Source: Helichrysum umbraculigerum
Lineage: Eukaryota; Streptophyta; Magnoliopsida; Asterales; Asteraceae
Direction: 5' to 3'
DNA: 64,000 nucleotides
NCBI GenBank assembly: GCA_949592205.1
Contig: CATIUR010000005.1
Location: forward strand, 108,993,277 to 109,057,276
Numbering within the stretch: the first letter of the stretch is position 1; each line of letters opens with the position of its first letter. The position numbers were made by a program, and so were the translations under genes. Below are positions 1-11,500 of this stretch, one piece after another. The notes below the pieces were generated by a model. That model ran no database searches. It saw nothing but the letters and a program-made list of their open reading frames with translations, and had not been told where the DNA came from.

Positions 1-1562
1 AAATGTGGCATCACTAGCAAAATGTAGCATCACTAGGTTAGTGTCTCTACTTGAGACTTAGGATATTTTCAGAAAATGTTCTAAGTGTCGGTTTCTAATT
101 CGGGAAACTTTCTAAGTTTAGTCTTTGGTCCAAGTTACTAACTAAGTCATCCAAACCCATTTTTGTTACCACTTTCCAAAAATAGTAAGTTTTGTCGTTT
201 TTAGAAACCGAGCTATTTTTGTTGACTTGGTCAAACCGACTCGGTTTGACCCGAAACTTTTACCCAACCCACATTTAACGTATAAATAAACGTATAAGCA
301 ACCGAGCAAACGAACGTAAAACGCAACAATTTAAGCTAGGAATGAAAAATGACCAAAATGCCCTTGGTGGGACCACATGGGGGCCGGCCACCCCATGTGC
401 CACCTCCCCCTCCTCTCCACTCTTCTTGTTCCTTGCATCATAATGATGATATTCTTTATGTTTTCACCACTCTACCTACATGCAAATAAACTCTCTCATT
501 TCTTCATTTTTAATTACCAAAAACACACTTATTCTCTCTCAAAATACTGAGAATACCAACCCCAATTTTCCCTTACAATCATCACTAAAATCACCACCAT
601 CTTGAAGATCAAGAAGAAGCTAAACTCAAGATCAACATCATCATCATCCTCTCTTGTTCTTCTTCATCATTCTTTGTGAGAATCACTAACTCCCTCACTT
701 ACTTTACTTATTTACTACTGATTATGATGTTATAATGTTCATCTATCATGATTATGTCCAAATATCATACTAAAAATCGTTTTTATAACACATACAAGAA
801 CATGCAGAATCTGTCTCATAAAATGCAGTTTACAAAAATATTCGTATAAAATCGAATTTTGAGAGTTAGAAGATGAATTTTTTTAAAATTTTGCGTCTTG
901 AAAAGATCTACAACTTTCGTCTTTTGCACTTTTTCCAGAAACGTACTCATTTCTCTCTACGAGCCGATTTATATGACTGACCTGTTAGTTTTCGAGAATT
1001 GTGTTCGGAACTTTCGCGGAATTTATTTAATATGTAAACGGACTTGTTAAATGCTGGAAATTTGACATGTTAGTCTAGACACTTAGTAGATCAGTTGGTA
1101 AAAGTTTTGAGGTTTGATTTGGACTAGAGATAGGCGAAATCAGTTGGCGTAATGACCCGACATAAACCGAAAACGTTGAATCTTGAAGTTTTAAGATGCG
1201 AATTTAAAACCGACACCTCGAAATAATCCCGACATGAACCGACATATTTTATAAGCTTATTTAACTGAAATGTGGGTTGGATAAAAGTTTCGGGTCAAAC
1301 CGAGTCGGTTTGACCAAGTCAACAAAAACGGCTCGGTTTCTAAAAACGACAAAACTTACTATTTTTGGAAAGTGGTAACAAAAATGGGTTTGGATGACTT
1401 AGTTAGTAACTTGGACCAAAGACTAAACTTAGAAAGTTTCCCGAATTAGAAACCGACACTTAGAACATTTTCTGAAAATATCCTAAGTCTCAAGTAGAGA
1501 CACTAACCTAGTGATGCTACATTTTGCTAGTGATGCTACATTTTGCTAGTGATGCCACATTT
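1..1562. repeat. Inverted repeat inside the 5' LTR of TE-1
   Basis: Bases 1-276 are the reverse complement of about 1268-1562. The right arm carries one extra unit of a 19-bp repeat. The spacer (277-1267) is ordinary LTR sequence: 277 to about 890 matches 6690-7308 of the 3' LTR in direct orientation. The junction at 271-277 falls in CATTT, which is also present at the matching point of the 3' LTR, so microhomology may have joined the pieces. Confidence 0.85.
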
Positions 1563-1907
1563 TCTGAAAATATCCTAAGTCTCAAGTAGAGACACTAGCC
1601 TAGTGATGCTACATTTTGCTAGTGATGCTACATTTTGCTAGTGATGCTACATTTTGCTAGTGATGCCACATTTTCTGAAAATATCCTAAGTCTCAAGTAG
1701 AGACACTAACCTAGTGATGCTACATTTTGCTAGTGATGCCACATTTTCTGAAAATATCCTAAGTCTCAAGTAGAGACACTAACCTAGTGATGCTACATTT
1801 TGCTAGTGATGCTACATTTTGCTAGTGATGCCACATTTTCTGAAAATATCCTAAGTCTCAAGTAGAGACACTAACCTAGTGATGCTACATTTTGCTAGTG
1901 ATGCTAA
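1443..1907. repeat. Compound tandem repeat in the TE-1 LTR
   Basis: There are five long units starting near 1466, 1558, 1669, 1741 and 1832. Each begins with CATTTTCTGAAAATATCC, continues through AAGTAGAGACACTA and ends with one to several copies of a 19-bp subunit (TGCTAGTGATGCTACATTT-like). The number of subunits differs between units, which is typical of slippage or unequal exchange. Confidence 0.9.
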
Positions 1908-2091
1908 GTTTGACCAACCTTGACCAGTTTGACCAGGTTTGACCAGGTTGACCAGGTTTGACCGGGTTGACCAGGTTTGACCAGTTTGACCAGGTTTGAC
2001 CAGTTTGACCAGGTTTGACCAGTTTGACCAGGTTTGACCAGTTTGACCAGGTTTGACCAGCTTTGACCAGCGAGTTGACCAACTTTGACCT
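1906..2091. repeat. TTTGACCAG minisatellite
   Basis: About eighteen imperfect copies of a 9-10 bp unit (TTTGACCAG or GTTTGACCAG) follow the previous array directly. Open frames across it are artefacts of the repeat period. It is one of the family-specific repeat cassettes found just before the conserved ACCAACGG block in these LTRs. Confidence 0.9.
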
Positions 2092-2664
2092 ACGGTTTAA
2101 GACTTATACAAACTAAAATAATTGGTTTGCAACACACGATATGTACTAATGAATAGTTTACAGCAAAACAAACTTGATAATAATGTCTAAATGAATTATT
2201 ATTACAAACTTTCACCAACGGGTCGTACACGTTTTTAAGAAACGAACTTGAACAATTTATTTGGACATACTAGTTGATGAACTAGCTCTAGGTGGACATT
2301 AACCCTCCACCTGCACGATTGGCTTAAGTGGACATTGACCCCCACTTATACAATCGCTATAGATGGTCTTCGAGACATCTACTTATACCCAACCTTATAC
2401 GTTTCTAGGGCGTTAGGAGGTTGCACACCGGCTTGCTTGCTTATTTGATATTTGCTTGCTACATGCTAATCTGAGGTGAGTTTCATAGCCCCCTTTTTAC
2501 TTGTTTGAACTGTTTTGGGGTGAGAATACATGCACTGTTTTATGAACTGTTATGTGAACTGTTTTATGAACTGTTTTTAGGAAAACACTTATACGTATTT
2601 CATGAGTTACTTTCTATTCCACTAAGGCCAATACAACCATTTAAATCTGTTGATTTACGCTTGC

Positions 2665-2901
2665 AATATTGCGGTAAAGCAATACAAAACGATATTGCGG
2701 TAAAGCAATACAAAACGATATTGCGGTAAAGCAATACAAAACGATATTGCGGTAAAGCAATACAAAACGATATTGCGGTAAAGCAATACAAAACGATATT
2801 GCGGTAAAGCAATACAAAACGATATTGCGGTAAAGCAATACAAAACGATATTGCGGTAAAGCAATACAAACATTTCGATATTGTGGTAAAGCAATACAAA
2901 C
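2665..2901. repeat. 26-bp tandem array with hairpin units
   Basis: Eight regular 26-bp units lie at 2665-2870, followed by a ninth, slightly changed unit after a 4-bp insertion. Each unit contains ATTGC-GGTAAA-GCAAT, a small self-complementary hairpin, followed by ACAAAACG. Frames open across it on both strands simply repeat the same peptide and are not genes. The array lies inside the intron-like part of the LTR. Confidence 0.92.
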
Positions 2902-3427
2902 TATTAAATCTTGCGATTTACAATTACGATATTGGCAATAGTATACATTATTATCTTTGCATACGTGCAACACACTTACTTATCGTGGTTTAGCGATACA
3001 ATTTTGGTAAACTTGTGTTTCATACCAATATTTTGGACAACTGTTTAACAAACCTATGAACTCACCAACTTTATGTTGACCTTTTAGCATGTATCTCTCA
3101 GGTTTACAGACGCAGTAGGACTACCCACAGGAATCAAGAAAGTAGGATGCTTTTGGAAGCATTAGCTCGAGTCGCATGTTTTCACAAACAACAAGAGATT
3201 AGATTGCATTACGATATTTTGTATCAACATTTATGCATTAGAAATCTCTAACGGTTTATGCGAACTCCAGATATTTTGTAAACATTTGAATTATGGTAAT
3301 GTAATATTTTCAAACGTCTCATATAGAGGTCGTTTGCTTTAATCTTTGTGTTGTGATATTTGATTTGGTCGGCGCCCCCGTGACACCTCATGTTTCCGCT
3401 GCCACGTGTTTTGGGGGTGCGACAGAT

Positions 3428-3439
3428 TGGTATCAGAGC
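3428..3439 (+). other. Primer binding site of TE-1 (initiator Met tRNA)
   Basis: TGGTATCAGAGC, three bases after the LTR end, is complementary to the 3' end of plant initiator methionine tRNA. That is the usual minus-strand primer of chromoviruses. Confidence 0.93.
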
Positions 3440-4709
3440 CTAAGGTTATAGCGAACTAGGATTGCATTAGTGACCTAGACTATGACCGTTAGGTTAGTAT
3501 TCCTTGTTTGATATGATTGGTTCAGTAATTGCATCATTTGAATTTAATTTAACATAGCCTGATCAACTATGTACAATTAAATGAGAATCGATGTAAGACC
3601 TGAAATGGTTATAGTGAACGAGGGTACAGTAGTAACGAAAACCGAGGATAGAACGGGACCAACCCTTATACGTGTTTATGTGCTAGGTTATTATATTTTC
3701 ATATATAACCTTAACTTCTCGTATACTAAACTAATTGCCACCCTTCATGGCAACCACTCCCACCACTATGTCACTAGACACAAAAAACGAGGCTCTAGCC
3801 TTACTCACTACTATGGAGATTTCCATGGTACCCGCTCGTCCAACTGCATCGGGCAACGATATAATCGAATAGGACTCACTTGAGGATAATCCACCAAAGG
3901 ATTCGTCACCCAAATGAGTGACACCTACTTCACTCTCTTATTCCCGCTCGCAACTAAATCACTCGGGAACACGTATAGAACTTAAACTGTACGATACTTT
4001 GTCACCTAAACGAACTACACCTACTTCCTTCACTACACACTCATCGTTCTCACTTTTATCATAGACCCATGGAGCGCTCGTGCTACACACGACTAGAAGG
4101 ACAGAAACATCACTTCGAACTAGACCTTGTCCTATTCTTACCGCTACTACCGATACTTCAACCATAAGAACCGTCTTCCCACAGATGTCCGCCAATGAAA
4201 TTGGCTAACCACAACACCAACACATTAAGAATAATATTTCCAACACCTGAAAGGATTCCAACAACTTACGCATAACTCGGTTTATGACTTTAACTACTCT
4301 GAACACAACTATCTTAATAACAACTAAACCACTTCGATCGCTGCCGCAATGAATGCTTGCAACCAAGGAGCAAGTCGTTACACTTATTCCACCACCAAGT
4401 TCCCCTCAGGATTAGTTTATCCCTTGACATTGTAACCTGTTGGGGCGGAACTATCTATCTTTGTTATCTTTATAAACTCTTGAACTAAGACCGGATGTAA
4501 CACTGCCCGACATATTTTGAGAACTTTCTAAGTCTTGTAATCATTTTGAACTTGCGCCTCAGTGTGGTTATATAAATTTGCTTCCTTGTTTTACTTAATT
4601 ATTTCGACGTATCATAAACACATGTTTTACTTTCCTTATACACCTGCAATGACCATAAATCCTATTCAATGACATCTTACGTGCCTCTCATCTTCTTACT
4701 TTTAGAATC
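3440..4709 (+). other. TE-1 leader between primer site and gag
   Basis: There is no convincing gene. The first roughly 160 bases are close to the leaders of TE-5 and TE-7, including a hairpin at 3544-3580. Its outer stem is TTAATT/AATTAA, its inner stem ACATAG/CTATGT, and its loop CCTGATCAA holds the palindrome TGATCA. The rest is AT-rich, with short frames that have no recognisable motif. Confidence 0.7.
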
Positions 4710-5765
4710 ATGGCACCAAAACGTCAAATGAGCTCCACCGATATTGAGCGACTCATTAATCAGAGGGTACAAGCGGCTCTAGAAGCTGCCAGAAACGACC
4801 TTAACCCGAACCAAGGAAACCCTGGAGGGGCAGGCAACAATCCACCCGTGCCAAAGCCCTACACCTACAAAGATTTCACAAATTGTAATCCCCTTAATTT
4901 CAAAGGAACCGAAGGAGCCGTCGGTCTCATGCACTGGATTGAGAAAATGGAGTCCGTTTTTCGAATAAGTAACTGCCAAGAGGAAAACAAAGTAAAATTC
5001 TCTACCTGCACACTAGCTGAGGGTGCACTCACTTTCTGGAACTCATACGCCCAAACCCATGGTATTGATGCTGCCCATCAAATATCCTGGGATGAACTCA
5101 AAAACCTGCTGAGGGAAGAATACTGTCCTCGTGAGCAACTCCAACAGCTCGAACAGGAATTCTGGAACCTCACAGTTCAAGGAAACGACATCACCAGCTA
5201 CACAACCAGGTTCCACCAGCTTGCTCTTCTATGTCCATCCATGGTGGACCCCGAATACAAACGTATCGAAAGATACATATGGGGGCTACCTGACTCCATC
5301 CAAGGCAATGTCACCTCTTCTAAACCCGGAACCATCCAAAGTGCCGTCCGTATGGCACACGAGCTAATGGCCCAAATTGTCCGTCGAGGAACACCTACTG
5401 AGAAAAGCACCGGGGACAACAAAAGGAAATGGTCTGGCAACAACAACAACCAGCAACAACAGCAAACCAAAAAGGCCGATACTGTCAAGGCCTATGCTAC
5501 CGGATCCGAGAGAAAGAATAGTTATGAAGGACGCAGGCCCTACTACCCTAACTGTAATCAACACCACGAAGGTTACTGTGGTACACCTTGCGAGAGGTGC
5601 AAGCGATATGGACACCAAGTTAAGGACTGCAGGATTCCCGCAAACCCTGATGCACAGAGAACATGTTTCAAGTGTCGTAACCCTGGACACTATAAGAAGG
5701 ATTGTCCAGAAATAAAAGACAAGATCGACGATCAAAACAACAACAACGCCCGTGACAGGGCCTAG
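4710..5765 (+). CDS. gag: Gag of TE-1 (capsid and nucleocapsid)
   Basis: This 351-residue Gag would form the virus-like particle that packages the element RNA. The N-terminal part matches the other Gags here in order: PYTYKDF, then a retrotrans_gag-type capsid region with WNSYAQ, EEYCPREQL and FHQLALLCPSMVDPEYKRIE. A basic, Asn/Gln-rich linker follows. Two CX2CX4HX4C zinc knuckles near the C-terminus (CERCKRYGHQVKDC, CFKCRNPGHYKKDC) bind RNA. A third Cys/His cluster upstream is degenerate. The frame ends in TAG (5763-5765) and stays open for about 28 more codons of typical Gag-protease linker, so the stop is probably a point mutation. Homology ends where protease should begin. Confidence 0.88.
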   Translation: MAPKRQMSSTDIERLINQRVQAALEAARNDLNPNQGNPGGAGNNPPVPKPYTYKDFTNCNPLNFKGTEGAVGLMHWIEKMESVFRISNCQEENKVKFSTCTLAEGALTFWNSYAQTHGIDAAHQISWDELKNLLREEYCPREQLQQLEQEFWNLTVQGNDITSYTTRFHQLALLCPSMVDPEYKRIERYIWGLPDSIQGNVTSSKPGTIQSAVRMAHELMAQIVRRGTPTEKSTGDNKRKWSGNNNNQQQQQTKKADTVKAYATGSERKNSYEGRRPYYPNCNQHHEGYCGTPCERCKRYGHQVKDCRIPANPDAQRTCFKCRNPGHYKKDCPEIKDKIDDQNNNNARDRA

Positions 5766-6029
5766 GTGATCAACACCGGGGAAGCCGGACAAAACCCTAA
5801 CAACCATATGGGTACATTCATTCTCGAAAACTCGAATTTTCAATCTTGGTAGACACTAAATGAGTGTAGCTCATCTCTCCACCTCATCCTAGAACTGGCT
5901 AACTAATTTAAGCCAACCGAAAAACTTAGGAATCGCGTATTTACAAAAGTACTTTCCCGCACAGACTTGACAAACACTAGTAATATTTACATTCCCATTT
6001 AAACCTCACATTATCTGAGACTGTGAACT
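5766..6029 (+). other. Gag-to-polypurine-tract remnant of TE-1
   Basis: The frame stays open after the gag stop to about 5852. Beyond that I see only AT-rich noncoding sequence. All of pol (protease, RT, RNase H, integrase) is missing here compared with TE-7. Confidence 0.7.
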
Positions 6030-6064
6030 AATTTCGGGACGAAATTCTCCTAACAGGGGGAGAA
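6030..6064 (+). other. Hairpin plus polypurine tract of TE-1
   Basis: A 7-bp perfect stem AATTTCG/CGAAATT with loop GGA (6030-6046) is followed after 5 bases by AACAGGGGGAGAA (6052-6064), the plus-strand primer tract, which touches the 3' LTR. The same arrangement occurs in TE-5 and TE-7. Confidence 0.88.
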
Positions 6065-8022
6065 TGTAACACCCGACGATTTAGGTTTACTGATTAACCT
6101 GCTAGAAACCCTAATTACGTGTGTTTAGTTTAGTATTAGGCTAAATACTTGTAATTACTTGTAACTATTTGTATATTTATGTGAATATACACTTCCGTAA
6201 TTATTTTGTATTACCCTTACGCAATTTGGTGAAATTGTGCGAAACAACCGGACGGAATCCGACAGACTATACGACGTTGGTGAAAACCTTTTAATAAATA
6301 GCTTTAATCCATTCTTAGAAGTTATTTATCATATATTATTATTTTGTTAAAATAATACACGAAAAACTAAGGCGTTTTGGCTAAAACGTCTCAAACGCAA
6401 CAGAATCGCGCGGAACGCGCCCGACAATCGAACGAAAGTCAAAATATATATATTTATAAATTAAAATATATTATTTTGTGTGAAATTATTATTGAAAACA
6501 TCGTATTATGATTCGTCAATAAAAACGTCTATTTAAAACGTTACGCGATTAAACCTCTGTACCACTAACGCGCAAATCGAGGCCGATAAATAAACGGAAC
6601 ATTTTTATAAATGTTTTTAAGTATTATAATAAATACTTCAATCAAAAATGTCAAAATATAAGTCGTCACTTAAAAACGCGTATAAAACATTTAACGTATA
6701 AATAAACGTATAAGCAACCGAGCAAACGAACGTAAAACAACAATTTAAGCTAGGAATGAAAAATGATCAAAATGCCCTTGGTGGGACCACATGGGGGCCG
6801 GCCACCCCATGTGCCACCTCCCCCTCCTCTCCACTCTTCTTGTTCCTTGCATCATAATGATGATATTCTTTATGTTTTCACCACTCTACCTACATGCAAA
6901 TAAACTCTCTCATTTCTTCATTTTTAATTACCAAAAACACACTTATTCTCTCTTAAAATACTGAGAATAACCAACCCCAATTTTCCCTTACAATCATCAC
7001 TAAAATCACCACCATCTTGAAGATCAAGAAGAAGCTAAACTCAAGATCAACATCATCATCATCCTCTCTTGTTCTTCTTCATCATTCTTTGTGAGAATCA
7101 CTAACTCCCTCACTTACTTTACTTATTTACTACTGATTATGATGTTATAATGTTCATCTATCATGATTATGTCCAAATATCATACTAAAAATCGTTTTTA
7201 TAACACATACAAGAACATGCAGAATCTGTCTCATAAAATGCAGTTTACAAAAATATTCGTATAAAATCGAATTTTGAGAGTTAGAAGATGAATTTTTTTT
7301 AAATTTTGCGCATTTTGGTCATTTTTCATTCCTAGCTTAAATTGTTGCGTTTTACGTTCGTTTGCTCGGTTGCTTATACGTTTATTTATACGTTAAATGT
7401 TTTATACGCGTTTTTAAGTGACGACTTATATTTAGACATTTTTGATTGAAGTATTTATTAAAATACTTAAAAACATTTATAAAAATGTTCCGTTTATTTA
7501 TCGGCCTCGATTTGCGCGTTAGTGGTACAGAGGTTTAATCGCGTAACGTTTTAAATAGACGTTTTTATTGACGAATCATAATACGATGTTTTCGATAATA
7601 ATTTCATACAAAATAATATATTTTAATTTATAAATATATATAGTTTGACTTTCGTTCGATTGTCGGGCGCGTTCCGCGCGTTTCTGTTGCGTTTGAGACG
7701 TTTTAGCCAAAACGCCTTAGTTTTTCGTGTATTATTTTAACAAAATAATAATATATGATAAATAACTTCTAAGAATGGATTAAAGTTATTTATAAAAAGG
7801 TTTTCACCAACATCGTATAGTCTGTCGGACTCCGTCCGGTTGTTTCGCACAATTTCACCAAATTGCGTAAGGGTAATACAAAATGATTACGGAAGTGTAT
7901 ATTCACATAAATATACAAATAGTTACAAGTAATTACAAGTATTTAGCCTAATACTAAACTAAACACACGTAATTAGGGTTTCTAGCAGGTTAATCAGTAA
8001 ACCTAAATCGTCGGGTGTTACA
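6065..8022. repeat. 3' LTR of TE-1 with fold-back copy
   Basis: The forward LTR part is 6065-7310, starting TGTAACACCCGACG. At AAATTTTGCG (7301-7310) it switches to the reverse complement of its own start: 7311-8022 mirrors 6065-6774 with few differences. Arms are about 710 bp and the spacer 536 bp. The LTR part downstream of 7310 (the equivalent of about 893-3424) is missing. Transcribed, this would give a long hairpin RNA. Confidence 0.88.
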
Positions 8023-8041
8023 TTAGCACACTTCAAGTTTT

Positions 8042-8059
8042 TGGCGCCGCTGCCGGGGA
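8042..8059 (+). other. Primer binding site of TE-2 (Asp-tRNA-like)
   Basis: TGGCGCCGCTGCCGGGGA matches the complement of the plant tRNA-Asp 3' end at 17 of 18 positions (a C replaces a T at position 9). TE-3 and TE-6 carry the same variant. This primer choice is typical of Athila/Tat elements. Confidence 0.85.
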
Positions 8060-8566
8060 AGCAGTGTATTTTAATTAAACTAATTATTTTCCCTGTATAA
8101 TTTTTATTCCTAATACTTTGCAAAATCAATATGAAATATCGGCTCACCCATTGAGAATACTGACAAAAACAAAGGTATATGGAGAGTAAAGCCCTACCTC
8201 ATTGATTTATCATATAAGAGGTAAGGTGCTTCTCGAAAGAAATAGGTTTTTAATAAGCTTCGCACTGACCTGTTTCTCCGCTTTTGTGTACTATCAATGG
8301 AGCTACCGAGATCTATTTACTAGCTTTGTAAAAAGAAAATTTAACAAACATACTGTAATTTCAATTGTTTTATGAATAACTAATTTGCATTACTAACAAA
8401 CAGGAAATTTGGGTTGGTTATTCTTTTTCGATTATTTAATTTTAAATGTGTTTTATTATTAATCATCGGGTTCATATACACCAACTTGAATATTTCTAAC
8501 ATTTTACTAACATTTACTTTTGAATTTAAAGTACTATTAAATTCTGTTTTTGTTGCAGATAGATGT
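8060..8566 (+). other. TE-2 leader
   Basis: AT-rich noncoding leader, about 500 bp. It ends in a pyrimidine stretch with TTTTTGTTGCAG (8547-8558), a good plant 3' splice-site match, nine bases before the first gag-like ATG (8567). I see no gene. Confidence 0.6.
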
Positions 8567-11500
8567 ATGACCCGGACACTTCATCCGGATCCACTTAGTC
8601 CATTTGACGAACCAGAACGAGAATTTCATTTCTAGAAGACGATTATCATACACGTCACCTAATTCGCCAGAACATGGAATCTCATCTGAGGAAGAAGACT
8701 TAATTTTTCATAACAGTTTAGTCAAAACGGCTGAATACGGTTATTACTCCGATTCGGAATTAGACAAAGTACCTTCTAGAAAACCTACAGTATATCCAAG
8801 CGATAGAACCGGATCAAGGAAACATGGCAGACATAGCTAACATGACGCTTGAGGATTACATGATTCAAACTCGTGGAGATCCGAGACCGGGAGTGGTTAG
8901 GCCTGCCATAGCTAGAGAAGTAGAATTTGAGTTAAAAGGGCAATTTCTGTAAGAATTACGTGAAAATCCTTTCAGAGGAGAAGATAAAGAAGATGCAAAC
9001 GAGCATGTTGAGAAAATTTTGGAGATTGCAGATATGTTTAATATTCCTAATATTACAAGAGATCAGGTTATGTTACGAGTATTTATTTTAACACTAAAGG
9101 ATGGAGCTAAGAGATGGATTAATAATGAACCAGCCGGATCTATTACTACTTGGGAAGATCTTCGTAAAAAATTTCTAAAAATGTATTGTACACTTTCCAA
9201 GACTTCGAAGATGATTGATGAGATTAGGAACTTTAAGCAGAAACCCGATGAATCTCTATATCAAGCTTGGGAAAGATATAAGGAGATGTTACATAAATGT
9301 CCACAACATGATTTAAATGTCCAACAAGAAATAACATTATTTTATAAAGGAGTTAATCGAGCAACACGTCAACAATTGGAAGCACAAGGACCAGTACCTA
9401 AGAAAACTCCGGCAGTAGCAAGAGCCGGAATTGAAGAATTAGCTAAGCATTCTCAGTTGTGGGATGATGGTTCATCTGGTAGAAAAAGGATATCTGAAGA
9501 CAGTGATGGTCTCGCAGCTATCACCGCAAAATTGGAAAGTATGGGAAGAGATATTAAGAAAGTGAATGAACAAGTTCATGCAATTAGGATTGGTTGTGAA
9601 ATATGTGGAGGAAGTCATCTAAAGGCAGAATGTCCTAATAATGACAGCGAAATGAATACTGAAGAAGTTATGTATGGGGATTTTCAAGGAAATCCAAATT
9701 ATTATCAAGTTTCTAATTTTAGAAGAGTTAATCAACCAGGACAACAGTATCAACAAGGAGCACCATGTTTCTATGTCAAAACGGGACAAAATCCATCCTA
9801 TACTGACAGGATCAACTCGTTAGAAAGTATTTTGGGAAAAATGGTTGAAGCAAGTAATAAAAGAATGGATGATCATGATTCAAGGATGTGTAATAATGAA
9901 GCATCAATCAAACAAATTGAAGGATCAGTTCATCAGATTGCTAAAACATTACATGAGAGATTTCCAGGAACATTGCCAGGATTTACTGAAACAAATCCAA
10001 AGGAGCAAGCTAAAGCAGTAATTACCAGAAGTGGTAAGAATGTTGACTTTCCTATTATAACTAATAAAATTGTTGAATCTAAGAAGGTTGAAAAAGAAAC
10101 AATTGATGAAGACATACAACCAAATAAAAAGAACATCGGAGAAAATAAGGTTAAAGAAATCATCAAAGACTATACACCCCCACCTCCATATCCAGCTGCT
10201 CTGAGGAAGGACAAAGAAGATGAACAATACCACAAATTTCTAGAGAATATGAAACAACTTCATATTAACATTCATTTTGTTGAAGTTATAGCTCAAATGC
10301 CGAAGTATGCAAAATATCTTAAGGAGCTGCTGACAAACAAAAGTAAACTGGATAATGTGACAAAGGTGACCATGAATGCGAGATGCTCAGCAATAATGCA
10401 GAATAAACTACCTCCGAAAGTCAAAGATCCAGGGAGTATTACTATACCTTGCAAAATTGGTGAAATGACTATTGAAAATGCATTAGCAGATTTAGGTGCT
10501 AGTATTTCATTAATGCCATATACTCTTTATATGCGATTAGGATTAGGAGAACCAAAACCTATTCGTATGTGTATTGAATTAGCTGACCGATCTGTGCAAT
10601 ACCCTAGGGGAATAGTTGAAAATGTTTTAATTTAAGTTGATAAATTTGTTTTTCCATATGATTTCGTAATCTTAGATATGGTAGAAGACCCTAAAGTCCC
10701 TATTATATTAGGAAGACCATTTTTAGCAACTACACACGCCCTAATAGACGTTTTCAATAGAAAGATTACCATGAGATTAGGGAATGATAAAATTGTTTTT
10801 GATGTTAATAATTCCGTGAAATTTCCTGGTTATGTAGATGATACTTGTTATTATTTAAATTCGTATGAATATATGGATAACCCTTCTTTTCAAGATTTTT
10901 TAGAAAAAGATCACGCAGATACAGGAATTCTTAAGGGATGGATTGAAGAGTTTGACACTAAAAAGGATTTGGCAGAATTTGATAAGTTATTAGAAGAAGA
11001 TGAAGATTTGAAAGAAGCAACAGTGGTTATTCAACAACATCCTACAGAGGAATCAATACAGCCAGTTGCTAAAATTCTTAATAAAGAATTGATACCATAT
11101 TCTGTCAACAATATTCCTTGTTTTAAAGAAGATATCTTTGAGATCAAGACATCTATTGAAGAACCATCACAGTTGGAACTTAAAGAGTTACCATCGCATT
11201 TGGAATATGCTTATTTACAAGGCACATCAGACTTTCCAGTTATAATATCTTCTAAATTATCAATAGCAGAGAAAGAACGCTTAGTTCAGGTTCTTAAACA
11301 GCATAAACAAGCAATAGCATGGAAAATCACGGATATCAAGGGAATCAGTCCTACATATTGCACTCATAAAATCTTAATGGAAACAGATTTCAAGCCAGTC
11401 GTACAACCATTAAGAAGATTGAATCCGAATGTTAAAGACGTTGTCAGGAAAGAAATCATTAAATTACTGGATTCAGGATTAATCTATCCTATTTCAGATA

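Larger units (their letters stand above)
277..3424 (+). repeat. 5' LTR of TE-1, 5' end replaced
   Basis: The LTR runs from a point equal to about 6690 of the 3' LTR to GGGGGTGCGACA at 3424, just before the primer site. The first roughly 625 bp of the LTR are missing and replaced by inverted sequence. A TATA-like TATAAATA (281-288) precedes a pyrimidine-rich CT tract (about 400-560), as expected for a promoter and 5' leader. Farther on are the repeat cassette (1443-2091), a conserved TTTCACCAACG block (2210), a splice-donor-like GAGGTGAGT (2473), a 26-bp tandem array (2665-2901) and an acceptor-like TCTCAG (ending 3101). Confidence 0.75.
1..8022 (+). mobile_element. TE-1: rearranged Tekay-type gag-only LTR retrotransposon
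   Basis: The order is 5' LTR, initiator-Met primer site (3428), leader, gag (4710-5765), polypurine tract (6052) and 3' LTR (6065). The internal region is only about 2.6 kb and contains no protease, RT or integrase, so this is a non-autonomous gag-only (TR-GAG-like) element. Both LTRs are rearranged: bases 1-276 are an inverted copy of 1268-1562, and 7311-8022 is an inverted copy of 6065-6774. The right end therefore reads as an inverted LTR start (GGGTGTTACA at 8013-8022), directly against the primer site of TE-2. The left end lies outside the window, so no target duplication can be checked. Confidence 0.8.

Noticed and set aside
2665..2901. Regular 26-bp repeats resembling a CRISPR array
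   Set aside because: The units are head-to-tail with no unique spacers, in a plant LTR. Simple tandem repeat.
2600..2973. Three overlapping minus-strand frames repeating CIALPQYRFVLLYRNI-like peptide
   Set aside because: The period follows the 26-bp tandem array; frames stay open only because the unit lacks stops. No start context or homology.
3428..3445. Possible tRNA gene at the TGGTATCAGAGC sites and at the TGGCGCC sites
   Set aside because: Only the 12-18 bases complementary to tRNA 3' ends are present, next to LTR ends. They are primer binding sites, not genes.
3581..4195. Short frames between primer site and gag of TE-1
   Set aside because: No motif, no counterpart in TE-5 or TE-7, overlapping frames on both strands.
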